From CADEFX01 sp046154585 (GTDB lineage: Bacteria; Pseudomonadota; Alphaproteobacteria; Rhizobiales; Hyphomicrobiaceae): a DNA stretch of 64,000 nucleotides. The notes under the pieces are model-generated. The model had not been told where the DNA came from. It did no database searches and saw nothing but the letters and a program-made list of their open reading frames with translations. Position numbers and translations under genes: made by a program. Position 1 is the stretch's first letter. Each line of letters starts with the position of its first letter. The DNA lies in the NCBI GenBank assembly GCA_046154585.1, contig JBJXDX010000074.1, positions 1 through 64,000 on the forward strand. The letters are read 5' to 3'. Below are positions 25,015 to 34,275 of the stretch, piece by piece.

Positions 25015-25869
25015 GTGCCCCTCAACTACGATCATCTGATGTCGCTCAAGCGCGAAGGCGACCGCTTCCGCTACACTGACCGCGAAACCATGCTGTATGC
25101 CATCAGCGTCGGCATGGGCCGCGACCCCTATGACGAGAACGAGCTGCCGTTCGTGTTCGAGAAGAGCGAGCTCAAGACCGTGCCGTCGATGGCCACTGTG
25201 CTGGCGCGCACGCCGCTCCTGAAGGACTGCGGCTACGACTACTCCAAGGTGGTGCACGGCGAGCAGCGCCTGACCCTGCACCGCCCACTGCCGCAGGAAG
25301 CCGAGCTGATCGCCGACACTCGCGTCACCGAGGCCTACGACAAGGGCTCCGGCAAAGGCGCCGTCATCTATACTGAAACCAGGGCTCGCTCCGCCGCCGA
25401 TGGGAAGCCCATGTTCACGCTCGGCTCCACCACCTTCGCCCGCGGCGACGGCGGCTTCGGTGGTCCGGCGGGCTCCGGCCCCGAACCGCACAAGATCCCC
25501 GACCGCAAGCCCGATCAGTCGTTGGCCTTGGAAACGCGCAAGGACCAAGCCTTGCTCTACCGCCTGAATGGCGACCGCAACCCCCTGCACGCCGACCCGG
25601 AGCTCGCCAAGCGCGTCGGTTTCCCGGTGCCCATCCTGCACGGCCTGTGCACCTACGGCACCGCCTGCCGCGCCGTGCTGCAGGAGGTCTGTAAATACGA
25701 CCACCGCAAGATCACCAGCTTCGACGTGCGCTTCTCCGCGCCCGTCTACCCCGGCGAGACCATCATCACTGACATGTGGGTGGATGGCCCTGTGGTGTCC
25801 TTCCGCTCCCGCTTGAAAGAGCGAGGGGCCGTCGTCATCAACAATGGCAAGTGCACGCTCGCCGCTTAG
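25015..25869 (+). CDS. MaoC family enoyl-CoA hydratase 2
   Basis: A 284-residue double hot-dog protein like the hydratase 2 part of multifunctional enzyme type 2 (2-enoyl-CoA to 3R-hydroxyacyl-CoA). The N-terminal half contains the degenerate hot dog (YAISVGMGRDPYDENELPFVFE). The C-terminal half has the catalytic hydratase 2 motif YRLNGDRNPLHADPELAKRVGF with the Asp and His, then PILHGLCTYG. The GTG start at 25015 is preceded by GGAG. Last gene of the SDR-ligase-MaoC operon. Its stop overlaps the stop of the convergent phosphoribosyltransferase gene by four bases. Confidence 0.92.
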   Translation: MPLNYDHLMSLKREGDRFRYTDRETMLYAISVGMGRDPYDENELPFVFEKSELKTVPSMATVLARTPLLKDCGYDYSKVVHGEQRLTLHRPLPQEAELIADTRVTEAYDKGSGKGAVIYTETRARSAADGKPMFTLGSTTFARGDGGFGGPAGSGPEPHKIPDRKPDQSLALETRKDQALLYRLNGDRNPLHADPELAKRVGFPVPILHGLCTYGTACRAVLQEVCKYDHRKITSFDVRFSAPVYPGETIITDMWVDGPVVSFRSRLKERGAVVINNGKCTLAA

Positions 25870-26516
25870 CGCGAAGCTTTTTCGAGGAGCGCGACGACCT
25901 CGTCGTCGCTGACCTCGGAGAAGTCGCGATAGAACACGCCGACTGCGCCGAAAAACCTCGGAACGCGCACCGTGACGACCTCATCGGCCTCCTGTCCCAG
26001 CAGCTCGATAGCATGCTCCGACGCCACGGGCGCGGCAGCGATCAGTCGCCCTGGTCGCTGCCGCGCGATGCCCCTGAGCGCGACGCGCAGTGTGGCGCCG
26101 GTGGCGGCTCCATCATCGACCACAATCGCTGTGCGACCTTCCACCGGCTGCGGCGCTCGTGCCGCGCGATAGAGGGTGCGCCGCTTCTCGAGCACAGCGA
26201 GCTGCCGGTCCCTCTCGGCGTCGATATCGGCTTGCGTCAGGTGCAATCGCGCCACGATGTCCTCGTTGAGGACCACCTCGATTGTGTCACCCGCAACCAC
26301 GGCGCCTATCGCCAGCTCCGGCTGATAGGGCGCCCCGAGCTTGCGCACGAGCAGCACATCGAGCGGCGCGACAAGTGTTGCCGCAACCTCCGCCGCCACC
26401 GGCATGCCGCCGCGCGGCAGCCCCAGCACGACAGGATCGGCGAGTTGCAACGGCACGAGGCGCTCCGCGAGTAGCCGGCCCGCCTCGCGCCGATCGCGGA
26501 AAGTGCGATAGCGCAT
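25866..26516 (-). CDS. Phosphoribosyltransferase family protein
   Basis: A 216-residue type I PRTase-fold protein. The PRPP-binding motif is IVVDDGAATGATL (about residue 128-140), and the N-terminal half has the family pair VVLGLPRGGMPVAAEVA and PLDVLLVRKLGAPYQPELAIGAV. Proteins of this group are commonly annotated as predicted phosphoribosyltransferases without a demonstrated substrate. The long helical insert (DIDAERDRQLAVLEKRRTLYR) between them is normal for the group. It is monocistronic and convergent with the MaoC gene. Confidence 0.88.
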   Translation of the reverse strand: MRYRTFRDRREAGRLLAERLVPLQLADPVVLGLPRGGMPVAAEVAATLVAPLDVLLVRKLGAPYQPELAIGAVVAGDTIEVVLNEDIVARLHLTQADIDAERDRQLAVLEKRRTLYRAARAPQPVEGRTAIVVDDGAATGATLRVALRGIARQRPGRLIAAAPVASEHAIELLGQEADEVVTVRVPRFFGAVGVFYRDFSEVSDDEVVALLEKASR

Positions 26517-26628
26517 ATGGCATCATCCATGCGAACGGCATTGGCGACCTCCCACAGATATCGTCATGATGACGCGTGGTATCAAGATTTGCGCCCCTGA
26601 GGCGCACTGCAAGGAGCCGGAAACGCAA

Positions 26629-28080
26629 ATGTCGACGACATCGAACAATGACCGGCCGCCTCCCGACAGGGTGCTTGTCGATATCGCCGATTATGTCCAC
26701 GACTTTGCCGACATCGGCGAGCTGGCATATGAGACGGCTCATGTCTGCCTGCTCGACGCCCTCGGATGCGCGATGGAGGCTCTCGATTATCCGGCGTGCA
26801 CGAAGCTCCTCGGCCCCCTCGTGCCGGGCACCATCGTCCAGGACGGGGCCAGGGTGCCGGGGACCAAGTTCAGCCTCGATCCTGTTCAGGCCGCTTTCAA
26901 CATCGGCGCGATGATCCGGTGGCTTGATTTCAATGACACGTGGCTCGCTGCGGAATGGGGCCACCCGTCTGACAATATCGGCGCAATTCTGGCCGTCGCC
27001 GATTGGCTGTCGCGGCGCGCGGTGGCGAACAATGGCCGGCCGCTCATGATGCGCGATGTCCTGACATGCATGGTCAAGGCGCACGAGATTCAAGGCTGTC
27101 TCGCGCTTGAGAACTCATTCAACAAGGTCGGCCTTGATCATGTCGTTCTCGTCAAGGTCGCGTCGACGGCGGTCGTCGCGAGGCTGTTGGGGCTCACCCG
27201 CGAGCAGACCATCAATGCGTTGTCCCTGGCCTGGGTCGACGGGCAGGCCCTGCGCACATATCGGCATTCACCCAATACGGGCTCGCGCAAGAGCTGGGCC
27301 GCGGGAGATGCCGCCAGCCGGGGCGTGCGCCTGGCCCTCATCGCCGCCACCGGAGAGATGGGATATCCCTCGGTTCTGACCGCGAAGACCTGGGGCTTTT
27401 ACGACCTCCTGTTCAAAGGCGAGCCTTTCCGGTTTCAAAGGCCCTACGGGACGTACGTCATGGAAAACGTCCTCTTCAAGGTATCGTATCCGGCCGAGTT
27501 TCACGCGCAGACCGCCGCGGAGGGCGCCGTCCGGCTCCATGCGCTACTGACGTCACTCGGCCAGACGTATCGGAACATACGCAAGGTCCGGATCCGCACG
27601 CACGAGGCGTGCCTGCGGATCATCGACAAGCGGGGACCCTTGCACAACCCGGCGGATCGCGACCACTGCCTCCAATACATGGTCGCCGTTCCCTTGATCT
27701 GGGGCCACCTCCGGGCCGCCGACTACGAGGATGACGTCGCCGCGGACCCGCGCATCGACGCCTTGCGCGACCGCATCGAATGCTTCGAGGATCCTCAATT
27801 TACGCGCGATTATCTCGACCCCGAAATGCGGTCCATAGCCAACGGCATCACGTTGGAGCTCAACGACGGCCGCGTGCTGGACGAGCTGGTGATCGAGTAC
27901 CCTCTGGGTCACAGGCGCCGGCGCGAGGAAGCCCGCCCGCTCCTGATGCGCAAATTCGAGACCGGATTGGCCCACCGCTTCTCTGCCCCGGATCGGGACA
28001 GGATTGTGAAAGCGTCCGCCAACCGCGCCACGCTCGAGGGCATGGCCGTCCACGCCTACGTCAATCTCTACTGCCCATGA
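26629..28080 (+). CDS. MmgE/PrpD family protein, 2-methylcitrate dehydratase-like
   Basis: A 483-residue protein, the same length as E. coli PrpD, which dehydrates 2-methylcitrate in propionate catabolism. Recognisable family segments are DALGCAMEALDYPACTKLLG, MIRWLDFNDTWLAAEWGHPSDN, SLAWVDGQALRTYRHSPNTG and VSYPAEFHAQTAAEGAVRLH. AAGGAG lies about 12 bases before the ATG at 26629. No prpB or prpC is in the window, so the gene is isolated and another tricarboxylate substrate is possible. Third codon positions look more mixed (more GAT, TAT, TTT, AGG) than in neighbouring genes, which may point to horizontal acquisition; this is an impression, not a count. Confidence 0.88.
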   Translation: MSTTSNNDRPPPDRVLVDIADYVHDFADIGELAYETAHVCLLDALGCAMEALDYPACTKLLGPLVPGTIVQDGARVPGTKFSLDPVQAAFNIGAMIRWLDFNDTWLAAEWGHPSDNIGAILAVADWLSRRAVANNGRPLMMRDVLTCMVKAHEIQGCLALENSFNKVGLDHVVLVKVASTAVVARLLGLTREQTINALSLAWVDGQALRTYRHSPNTGSRKSWAAGDAASRGVRLALIAATGEMGYPSVLTAKTWGFYDLLFKGEPFRFQRPYGTYVMENVLFKVSYPAEFHAQTAAEGAVRLHALLTSLGQTYRNIRKVRIRTHEACLRIIDKRGPLHNPADRDHCLQYMVAVPLIWGHLRAADYEDDVAADPRIDALRDRIECFEDPQFTRDYLDPEMRSIANGITLELNDGRVLDELVIEYPLGHRRRREEARPLLMRKFETGLAHRFSAPDRDRIVKASANRATLEGMAVHAYVNLYCP

Positions 28081-28096
28081 GCCGAGGTGCGAGCAC

Positions 28097-29146
28097 CTAC
28101 GCCTCACTCTTCAGTCGATACGCGCGCGCCGCCGTCCCACGGAACAACGCCGCTCTCTCGTCGGTCGAATATCCGCTGCTGATACGCTTGAACGCGTTCC
28201 ACAGCACGGCGTAGCTGCAGCTCCCCTTGTCGACCGGGAAGTTGCTCTCGAACATACAGCGCGACGGGCCGAACGCCTCGATGCACGCGTCGACATAGGG
28301 CCGCCACGCCGGCGCAAGCTCCTCCGATGACGGCGGCATCGCCTCGTTCTGGAACGTGAAGCCGAACAGCCGCATGCCAAGCCCGCCGATCTTCATCACA
28401 ACGTTCGGGCAGGCGGCCAGTTCGGCGATGCCCTTGCGCCACTCCGCCAGCACCTCATCACGTTTGCCTTCATAGGGACCGATGCCGATGGCGCCGCCCA
28501 CGTGGTTGGTGATGATCGTCGTCTCGGGAAACGCCCGCGCCAGCGCCGTCAGCTCGCCAAGCTGCGTATGATAAATCCAAGCGTCGTACGTCAGGCCCAG
28601 CGGCGCCAGGCACGCAAAGCCCTCGCGAAAGCCCTTGTCGGCGAGCAGCCCTTCCGGCGCCGACACCGCCGAACCGCGCGCCGACGGATCGGGATGCCAC
28701 ACGGCACTGTAGCGGATGCCGCGGAAACGTCCCCCGCCCGCCCGCATTAGCGCTTCGAGGACACCCTTGGCGCGACTCCCGCGCGCGAGATTGGCGTGCC
28801 CGATGATCGCCTCGCAGACCCGCGTCGGACCATAGGCACCGCTGGCACTCATGGCCGCGATGCCGTTGACGAACTCGACCTCGCCGATCGGCGCTAGATC
28901 GGGATCGCTACCCGCGCGATACATGGCGCGGCATTCCATGAACACGGTCGAGACGATGTTGTGGCCCGACCCCAAGTCGGCCAGCAGCTCGGGCATCAGG
29001 TAGACGCCAGACGCGTTGTCCCAAAGATGATGATGCGGATCGATGATCGGCAGATCTGGCTCGAGGATGGCCTCGGTGCGCAACGCCAGCCAGTCTGCCC
29101 GCACCGGAATGTGGCGGCTGCGATTTTCCGTGTTGGCGCTGGCCAT
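28097..29146 (-). CDS. Amidohydrolase family 2 protein (TIM-barrel metal hydrolase)
   Basis: A 349-residue protein of the amidohydrolase 2 group, which includes 2-pyrone-4,6-dicarboxylate lactonase and decarboxylase-type enzymes. The metal site starts with PIIDPHHHLWD near residue 34, continues with RGIRYSAVWHPD, TIITNHVGG and ends with the Asp-bearing CMFESNFPVDK. The enzyme probably acts on a lactone or small aromatic or alicyclic acid. It is convergent with the PrpD-like gene (16 bp between stops) and divergent from the EamA gene. Confidence 0.87.
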   Translation of the reverse strand: MASANTENRSRHIPVRADWLALRTEAILEPDLPIIDPHHHLWDNASGVYLMPELLADLGSGHNIVSTVFMECRAMYRAGSDPDLAPIGEVEFVNGIAAMSASGAYGPTRVCEAIIGHANLARGSRAKGVLEALMRAGGGRFRGIRYSAVWHPDPSARGSAVSAPEGLLADKGFREGFACLAPLGLTYDAWIYHTQLGELTALARAFPETTIITNHVGGAIGIGPYEGKRDEVLAEWRKGIAELAACPNVVMKIGGLGMRLFGFTFQNEAMPPSSEELAPAWRPYVDACIEAFGPSRCMFESNFPVDKGSCSYAVLWNAFKRISSGYSTDERAALFRGTAARAYRLKSEA

Positions 29147-29310
29147 GGCCGCGTTTCCCCTCGAGAGCTTCTTTCAGCCGAGCATAGGACTTCGCCGCCG
29201 CGCCTGCAGCCACAAAGCTCGCGCCCCGCGCTCATCTCTGAATTGCCGGTTCCCATACTTCCTGATGCGCTCTACGTTCGTCCCTCCCGCCCCATGCCGA
29301 GCCACCTCCA

Positions 29311-30183
29311 TTGACCCCTGATGTGCAATACACGGCCGTCGTCTTTGCGCTCATTTCCGCGTTCCTGTTCGCATTGACCAATCACTTGCAGAGCATCGGG
29401 CTCAGGGGCTCAGATGCGCGCTCCGGCTCGCTCGTCAACATTGCGGCGGGCGCGGTCATGTACTGGCTGCTGGCCCCGTTCTATCTGGAGAGCTGGTACT
29501 GGTTCACGGGGGCCTGCGCGCTGTTTGCGCTGGTCGGCCTCTTCCGGCCCTCGCTCTCATCCGCCATGGCGCTGTCAAGCATCCAGTACATGGGGCCGAC
29601 GCTCACCAGCGCGCTGACGGCATGCGCCCCGATCTTCGGCGCGCTCTTCGCCGTAACTCTCCTCGGCGAGCAGCTGACCCCCAGAATTGCCATCGGCACA
29701 CTGGCCGTGGTGGCCGGCTGCGCCATATCGGCCTACCGCAAGCAGGGCGTGCTGCGCGACTGGCCGCTGTGGACGCTGATCCTGCCGCTCGGTGCTGCCT
29801 TCGTGCGCGCGTCGGGCCATGCCGGCACCAAGCTCGGCCTCGAGGAAGTAGCGAGCCCGTCGTTCGCCGTCCTGGTCAGCACCACGGTGTCGCTGGTGGT
29901 GGCGACGATCGCCTTCCGCATCGAAGGCCGCACTTTCACAGGCGATCTCGGCAGCCACAAGTGGTTCATCGCCGCCGGCATCGCGGCGGGCCTGTCGCTG
30001 CACTTTCTCAATTCCGCGCTGCAGATGGCCACACTCGTGGCGGTGGTGCCGATTGTCTCGGCCTCACCGGTGTTCACGTTGCTGCTCGGCTATCTTGTCT
30101 TCAAGCGCGAGGTCATCACCTGGCAGACGCTGGCCGCCATGGCCCTGGTCGTGCCCGGCGTCATCCTGGTCGTGACGAGCTGA
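29311..30183 (+). CDS. EamA/DMT family transporter (10 membrane spans)
   Basis: A 290-residue inner-membrane protein with two EamA halves. About ten hydrophobic segments are visible, from TAVVFALISAFLFALTNHLQ to MALVVPGVILVVT. The end of each half carries the typical LLGEQLTPRIAIGTLAVVAG and LVFKREVITWQTLAAMALV patterns. Likely a drug/metabolite exporter of unknown substrate. The start is weak: TTG at 29311 begins the first membrane span correctly but has no good ribosome binding site; a GTG at 29323 is an alternative. Confidence 0.85.
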   Translation: MTPDVQYTAVVFALISAFLFALTNHLQSIGLRGSDARSGSLVNIAAGAVMYWLLAPFYLESWYWFTGACALFALVGLFRPSLSSAMALSSIQYMGPTLTSALTACAPIFGALFAVTLLGEQLTPRIAIGTLAVVAGCAISAYRKQGVLRDWPLWTLILPLGAAFVRASGHAGTKLGLEEVASPSFAVLVSTTVSLVVATIAFRIEGRTFTGDLGSHKWFIAAGIAAGLSLHFLNSALQMATLVAVVPIVSASPVFTLLLGYLVFKREVITWQTLAAMALVVPGVILVVTS

Positions 30184-30192
30184 CGCCTGCCG

Positions 30193-33100
30193 CTACTGCT
30201 TGGTGTGATAGCCGCGGCTCGCCACGCGCGGCATCTCCACCGATGCCTCCTCGTAGCCGAGCAGCGCATTGCCGACATGGAACCACGACGTCGGCGTCTG
30301 CCGGTCGAGCGCCGCCAGCTTCTCTTCCAGCATCCGCAAGCCCTGCAGCATCTCGTGATCCTCGGTGCGATGGCCGGCGTCGGGCGCCGCTGCCTCCTGC
30401 AGCTTGCCGATCATCTCGCGCAGCAAGCCCTCGAACGGACCCTTGTCGGTCAGCATCAGCGCGGGCAGCAGGGTGTGGATGCGCTGGTTGGCCTGCGTCA
30501 AGGTCTGATGCTGCACGTCATCGAGCAGGTTGGGCTCCAGCGTCCGCACGGTTGCGTCCAGCGCTGTCTGCAGCCGCTTCTCGAGCAGCTTCAGCTCATG
30601 GCCGAGCAGTGTATCGCGCAACTGATCGAGCGCCTTGCCGGCATTGATGGCCGGATCGTGGATGTCGGGCTCGAGCAGCAGATTGTAGTGCCTGGGCTCG
30701 ATGCCGATGCTCTTCAGAAGCTTGGCCGTGACGAAGGCGTCGAGATCGACCGTAGCGGAGGCCTTGGCCGCCGGTGTTTGGGTCCCTTCGGCTGCCGGGC
30801 TGTGCGTAAGGGCGGGCTGCTGCCGTCCCACGCCTTCGATCATCGGGCGATGCTCCTGCACCACGCCGCCGAACCGCGCCGACGGCGCGGCCGACGCCAG
30901 CAGGCGCCCGCGGATGCGCGCCAGCGCCTTGTAGAAATCGCCGTGGATGTAGTAGTGCCGCGCATCGCTGCCGGCGCGCTGCACGCGCTCCAGCGTGGCA
31001 CCCGCGTTGAGGGCACTACGCACAGTGCGACGGTCTTCCTGCAGAACCTCATCGAGCCGGATCTCGCCGGTGAAGCCGTGCTTCTCGCCGATCGGATGCA
31101 GGTAGCTCAGTACCGTCTCGGCATTGTCGCCGACGCGCGGCAGCAGCGCCACCGTCACCACGCGCTCCAGCTCCGCCATATCGACGTAGCGCTTGTCGCT
31201 CTCGAACGCCTTCTTGGCGACCGACGACAGGAACTCGAACAGCTCGCCGCGCACGAGGTAGCGATGCGGGCGGGCCGTATCGCGCGCGACGGCACCGATG
31301 GTGGCCGCGGCGTTCAGCACCTTCAGCACACGCTGTGCCCCCGGCCCAGTGGCGTCGGGCAGCACCACTTCGGCCGTAAAGCCGTCGTGCGGAGTGATCG
31401 GATGCATGGCATCGATCACGGCGTTGGCGTTTTCGTATTTGTCCGGCAGCAGCGCCGTTTCGATCACGGCTTCGAGCTGATGCGCGTTGCGCGCCTTGCT
31501 GCTCGGCACGTCGGAGAGCGGCGAGCGCACGGCATTGGCGCCGAACAGGCCCGTCATGAAGATCAGCGAGTCGATGCCGATGGCGATGGCGAGTGCCAGA
31601 TAGGCCAGCCGATTGCCGTCGCCGAAAGCGTTCCACGATACGACGAAGCGGTGCGCGCGGTCGTCCCGGGTCAGCTCCGTGAAGCTGATCTTGGTGCGCA
31701 GCGCGTCGGTATCCTTGCTCGGCAGGCCGCTGTCGGCGAGGCACTTGCGAGCGAAGCCGAACAGGCCGTCGGCATCGTTGTGCTGGGCAAGCTTGTCGCC
31801 GCCCGAGCAGTTGTTCTCGAACGACTTGAAGCCAGCGTTCAGCGCGAACAGCACACCGGCCGCCTCGCTTGCCTGCTTGGGGTCGCAATCGATGGAGCGC
31901 ACCCGCTCCTTGGTGGCGGGCGTGCCGCTCATGGCGCTGTTGAGCTGGGTGCAGAGCTGCTGCACCTGGGCCAGGCGCTCGATATTCGGCTCCTGCCGGA
32001 ACTCGGAGCGCGCGTTCTCGAATGCGAGCAGCGCCCGTGCCGGATCCAGCTTCGGACCGTCAGCCGTCACCGACGCGTCCTCCACCGCCTTGATGCGCAT
32101 CTCGGCCGTCTGCGCCTCGCCCTTCATCTTGGCGATCTCGCCATCGATGCCGGTCAGCTCGCGCTCGACCTGCGCCACCCGGCTTTCGACGGCATTCAGG
32201 CGCCGCTGCGCATCCCGCGTCCGCTCTTCCCTGATCTTGATCTCGTCCAGCAATCGCCCGAGCTCGCCCATGCGCTCCCGGTAAACTTGGCCCTTGCCAA
32301 CCTTGCCTGTTCCTTCGACACCGCGATCCTCGGCCATGGCCTCGATGCGCTTGGCATCGGCCTCTTGCCGTTTGGTATCGAGCTCGGTCTTGTGCTGGGC
32401 ATATTCGGCCGCGAGCCTTGGCCGCTCAGCCTTGGTGTTGGACAGCTCGTCGGTCAGGGACAGCTTCTTGTTGGCGAGGCCGATCTGGCCGCTCTGGGCC
32501 GTGGTGATGCGCTCCTGCTGCTGGGCGATGCCGCGGCGGCGCTCCTCCATCTGCTGCACAAAGTACTGCTCGATCTCGCCCTGCGCGGTCTGCGCTGCCG
32601 TGGCGAGCTTGACCAGGTTGGCGTCGTAATCGCGCCAGCCCTGGCTCTTGAAGAGATCCTCGGACTGTTCGAGGCGGCGCTGCGTGATGGTGCCGCCGAT
32701 ATCGGCCAGAATGCCCGTCACCTGATTCTGTGCCCTGAGATCGGCGACGCGCTTGCGCTCCTCCTGCGGGAACACGACGTTGAACCGGCTGTCGAACGAA
32801 AAGAACACCGAGGTCGACATGCAGGCGATGAACATCACCCACAGCATGGAATTGCGGATGATGATGCGCAGCGCCTGCGTATAGGGCGCAACGATGTCGC
32901 TGCCCGAGAAGGCCAGCAGCAGGAAGGTGCCGATCAGCAGCGCCGTGGCGACAGCCAGCGTCGTGATCAGCGTGTTGGCGGCAATGCCGTAGCTCCAGGC
33001 GTAGGCGCCGACCGTGGCGATCGCCAGCAGCAGCACGGCCGCGCCGATGACCATCAGCAGCGGTGCGGTGGCACGCGCATAGCCGCGCTGCGGCACAGAG

Positions 33101-33474
33101 CTCATGCCTGTCGCGAAGCTTTCGCCGATCAGCCACGCCACGATCAGCATGACGCCATGGATGCCGAACGTGAACATCAGCGACAGCACCGGCTCGCCGG
33201 TAAAGTTGCGCATGCCGTCCCACGTCGTCCAGCCGCCGGCAAGCGACAGAATGAGGGCCGCGCTGCCGAGCAGCGTCAGCTGCCAGTTGGTGAAGAACAT
33301 TTCCTCGATGACGGAGCGGACGCGCTTGCCGAAGCCCGACAGCGCCAGCGCGATCAGGAAGGCACTGATCGCCAGCCACATGGAGTAGGGCGCAATCGCT
33401 GCCCACAGGCTCTGGAGACTCCACTCGCCGCCCAGCAGATCGGCCGCAGCGTGTCCAACTCCCGCAACATCCAT
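30193..33474 (-). CDS. Large membrane and coiled-coil protein with internally duplicated C-terminal domain, unknown function
   Basis: 1093 residues, not recognised. Residues 25-225 hold about six membrane spans (SMWLAISAFLIALALSGF, LTLLGSAALILSLAGG, LMFTFGIHGVMLIVAWLIG and others). Residues about 236-470 are highly charged and heptad-like, a long coiled coil with many Gln, Glu and Arg. A Cys-containing helical region follows, then another membrane span near 622-645 (LALAIAIGIDSLIFMTGLFG). Residues about 662-760 and 764-860 are two copies of one roughly 100-residue domain (shared ALLP, HPI, GFT, LNA-AT). The last 200 residues are a Leu-rich helical domain. The layout suggests an envelope sensor or scaffold. 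It stands alone, convergent with the EamA gene. Confidence 0.85.
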   Translation of the reverse strand: MDVAGVGHAAADLLGGEWSLQSLWAAIAPYSMWLAISAFLIALALSGFGKRVRSVIEEMFFTNWQLTLLGSAALILSLAGGWTTWDGMRNFTGEPVLSLMFTFGIHGVMLIVAWLIGESFATGMSSVPQRGYARATAPLLMVIGAAVLLLAIATVGAYAWSYGIAANTLITTLAVATALLIGTFLLLAFSGSDIVAPYTQALRIIIRNSMLWVMFIACMSTSVFFSFDSRFNVVFPQEERKRVADLRAQNQVTGILADIGGTITQRRLEQSEDLFKSQGWRDYDANLVKLATAAQTAQGEIEQYFVQQMEERRRGIAQQQERITTAQSGQIGLANKKLSLTDELSNTKAERPRLAAEYAQHKTELDTKRQEADAKRIEAMAEDRGVEGTGKVGKGQVYRERMGELGRLLDEIKIREERTRDAQRRLNAVESRVAQVERELTGIDGEIAKMKGEAQTAEMRIKAVEDASVTADGPKLDPARALLAFENARSEFRQEPNIERLAQVQQLCTQLNSAMSGTPATKERVRSIDCDPKQASEAAGVLFALNAGFKSFENNCSGGDKLAQHNDADGLFGFARKCLADSGLPSKDTDALRTKISFTELTRDDRAHRFVVSWNAFGDGNRLAYLALAIAIGIDSLIFMTGLFGANAVRSPLSDVPSSKARNAHQLEAVIETALLPDKYENANAVIDAMHPITPHDGFTAEVVLPDATGPGAQRVLKVLNAAATIGAVARDTARPHRYLVRGELFEFLSSVAKKAFESDKRYVDMAELERVVTVALLPRVGDNAETVLSYLHPIGEKHGFTGEIRLDEVLQEDRRTVRSALNAGATLERVQRAGSDARHYYIHGDFYKALARIRGRLLASAAPSARFGGVVQEHRPMIEGVGRQQPALTHSPAAEGTQTPAAKASATVDLDAFVTAKLLKSIGIEPRHYNLLLEPDIHDPAINAGKALDQLRDTLLGHELKLLEKRLQTALDATVRTLEPNLLDDVQHQTLTQANQRIHTLLPALMLTDKGPFEGLLREMIGKLQEAAAPDAGHRTEDHEMLQGLRMLEEKLAALDRQTPTSWFHVGNALLGYEEASVEMPRVASRGYHTKQ

Positions 33475-33762
33475 GATCTAGATCCCCCGCGGCCTCATGC
33501 TGGCACCGCCACGATCCGCGTCGTGCGCTCCAGCCGGCCAAGCAATACCATGTGCCGATACGGCGCCAATTCCGGGACGGTTTTGCGGCGGCATTGTGAG
33601 ACGGGGGGATACGCGACCGACCCTAAACACGCGTGACATCCCCTCTTTGCAGGCACGCCGGCGGCATACGCCGGGACCTCTCGCGAGCCATCAACGTGCC
33701 ACAACCGCTGTTTTTGCTCACGTTACATTTCTGCAAGGAAGCTTTTCCAAAACCGCACGCGG

Positions 33763-34275
33763 TCAGCCGACTTCCCGACATGCAGCCTCCAGATGGGCGA
33801 CGGACTGCGGGCCGAAACAGGCGAAGATGACATGCTCGATCGCGGGCTTGTCCTCGAGGCTCCGCTTGACGGTCAGCACCGCGATGCGCGCGGCCCGGTC
33901 CGGCGGAAAACCATAAACGCCTGTCGAGATCGCTGGGAACGCAATCGATTTTACGCCATGCGTCCGAGCAAGCTGCAGAGAACTGCGGTAGGCGCTCTCG
34001 AGCAATCGGTCCTCGCCCCCTCCGCCGCCCTGCCAGACCGGTCCGACGGTGTGAATGACATAGCGCGCCTTGAGGCCGTAGCCGCGCGTCAGCTTGGCGT
34101 CGCCCGTCTTGCAGCCGCCGAGTGCGCGGCACTCGGCCAGCAGCTCGGGTCCTGCGGCGCGATGAATGGCGCCGTCCACGCCGCCGCCGCCCAGCAGCGA
34201 CGTGTTGGCCGCGTTGACGATGGCATCCACGTCCAGCGTCGTGATATCGGCGTCCAAAACGGAGATTTGGGCCAT
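33763..34275 (-). CDS. Macrodomain protein, probable O-acetyl-ADP-ribose deacetylase
   Basis: A 170-residue stand-alone macrodomain of the MacroD/YmdB type, which removes acetyl or ADP-ribosyl groups from ADP-ribose derivatives. The ADP-ribose binding site is complete: DADITTLDVDAIVNAANTSL, LLGGGGVDGAIHRAAGPEL with the catalytic Asn and Asp, YVIHTVGPVWQGG and the phosphate loop AFPAISTGVYGFP. The N-terminal MAQISVLDADIT is the usual start. It is divergent from the SCO1 gene across a 313-bp region with a strong hairpin. Confidence 0.94.
   Translation of the reverse strand: MAQISVLDADITTLDVDAIVNAANTSLLGGGGVDGAIHRAAGPELLAECRALGGCKTGDAKLTRGYGLKARYVIHTVGPVWQGGGGGEDRLLESAYRSSLQLARTHGVKSIAFPAISTGVYGFPPDRAARIAVLTVKRSLEDKPAIEHVIFACFGPQSVAHLEAACREVG

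Noticed and set aside
30205..33636. A plus-strand open frame of 1143 codons opposite the large membrane protein
   Set aside because: Its translation is Arg/His/Gln/Leu-rich without motifs, the usual antisense image of a GC-rich gene. The minus-strand product has membrane spans, a coiled coil and a duplicated domain.
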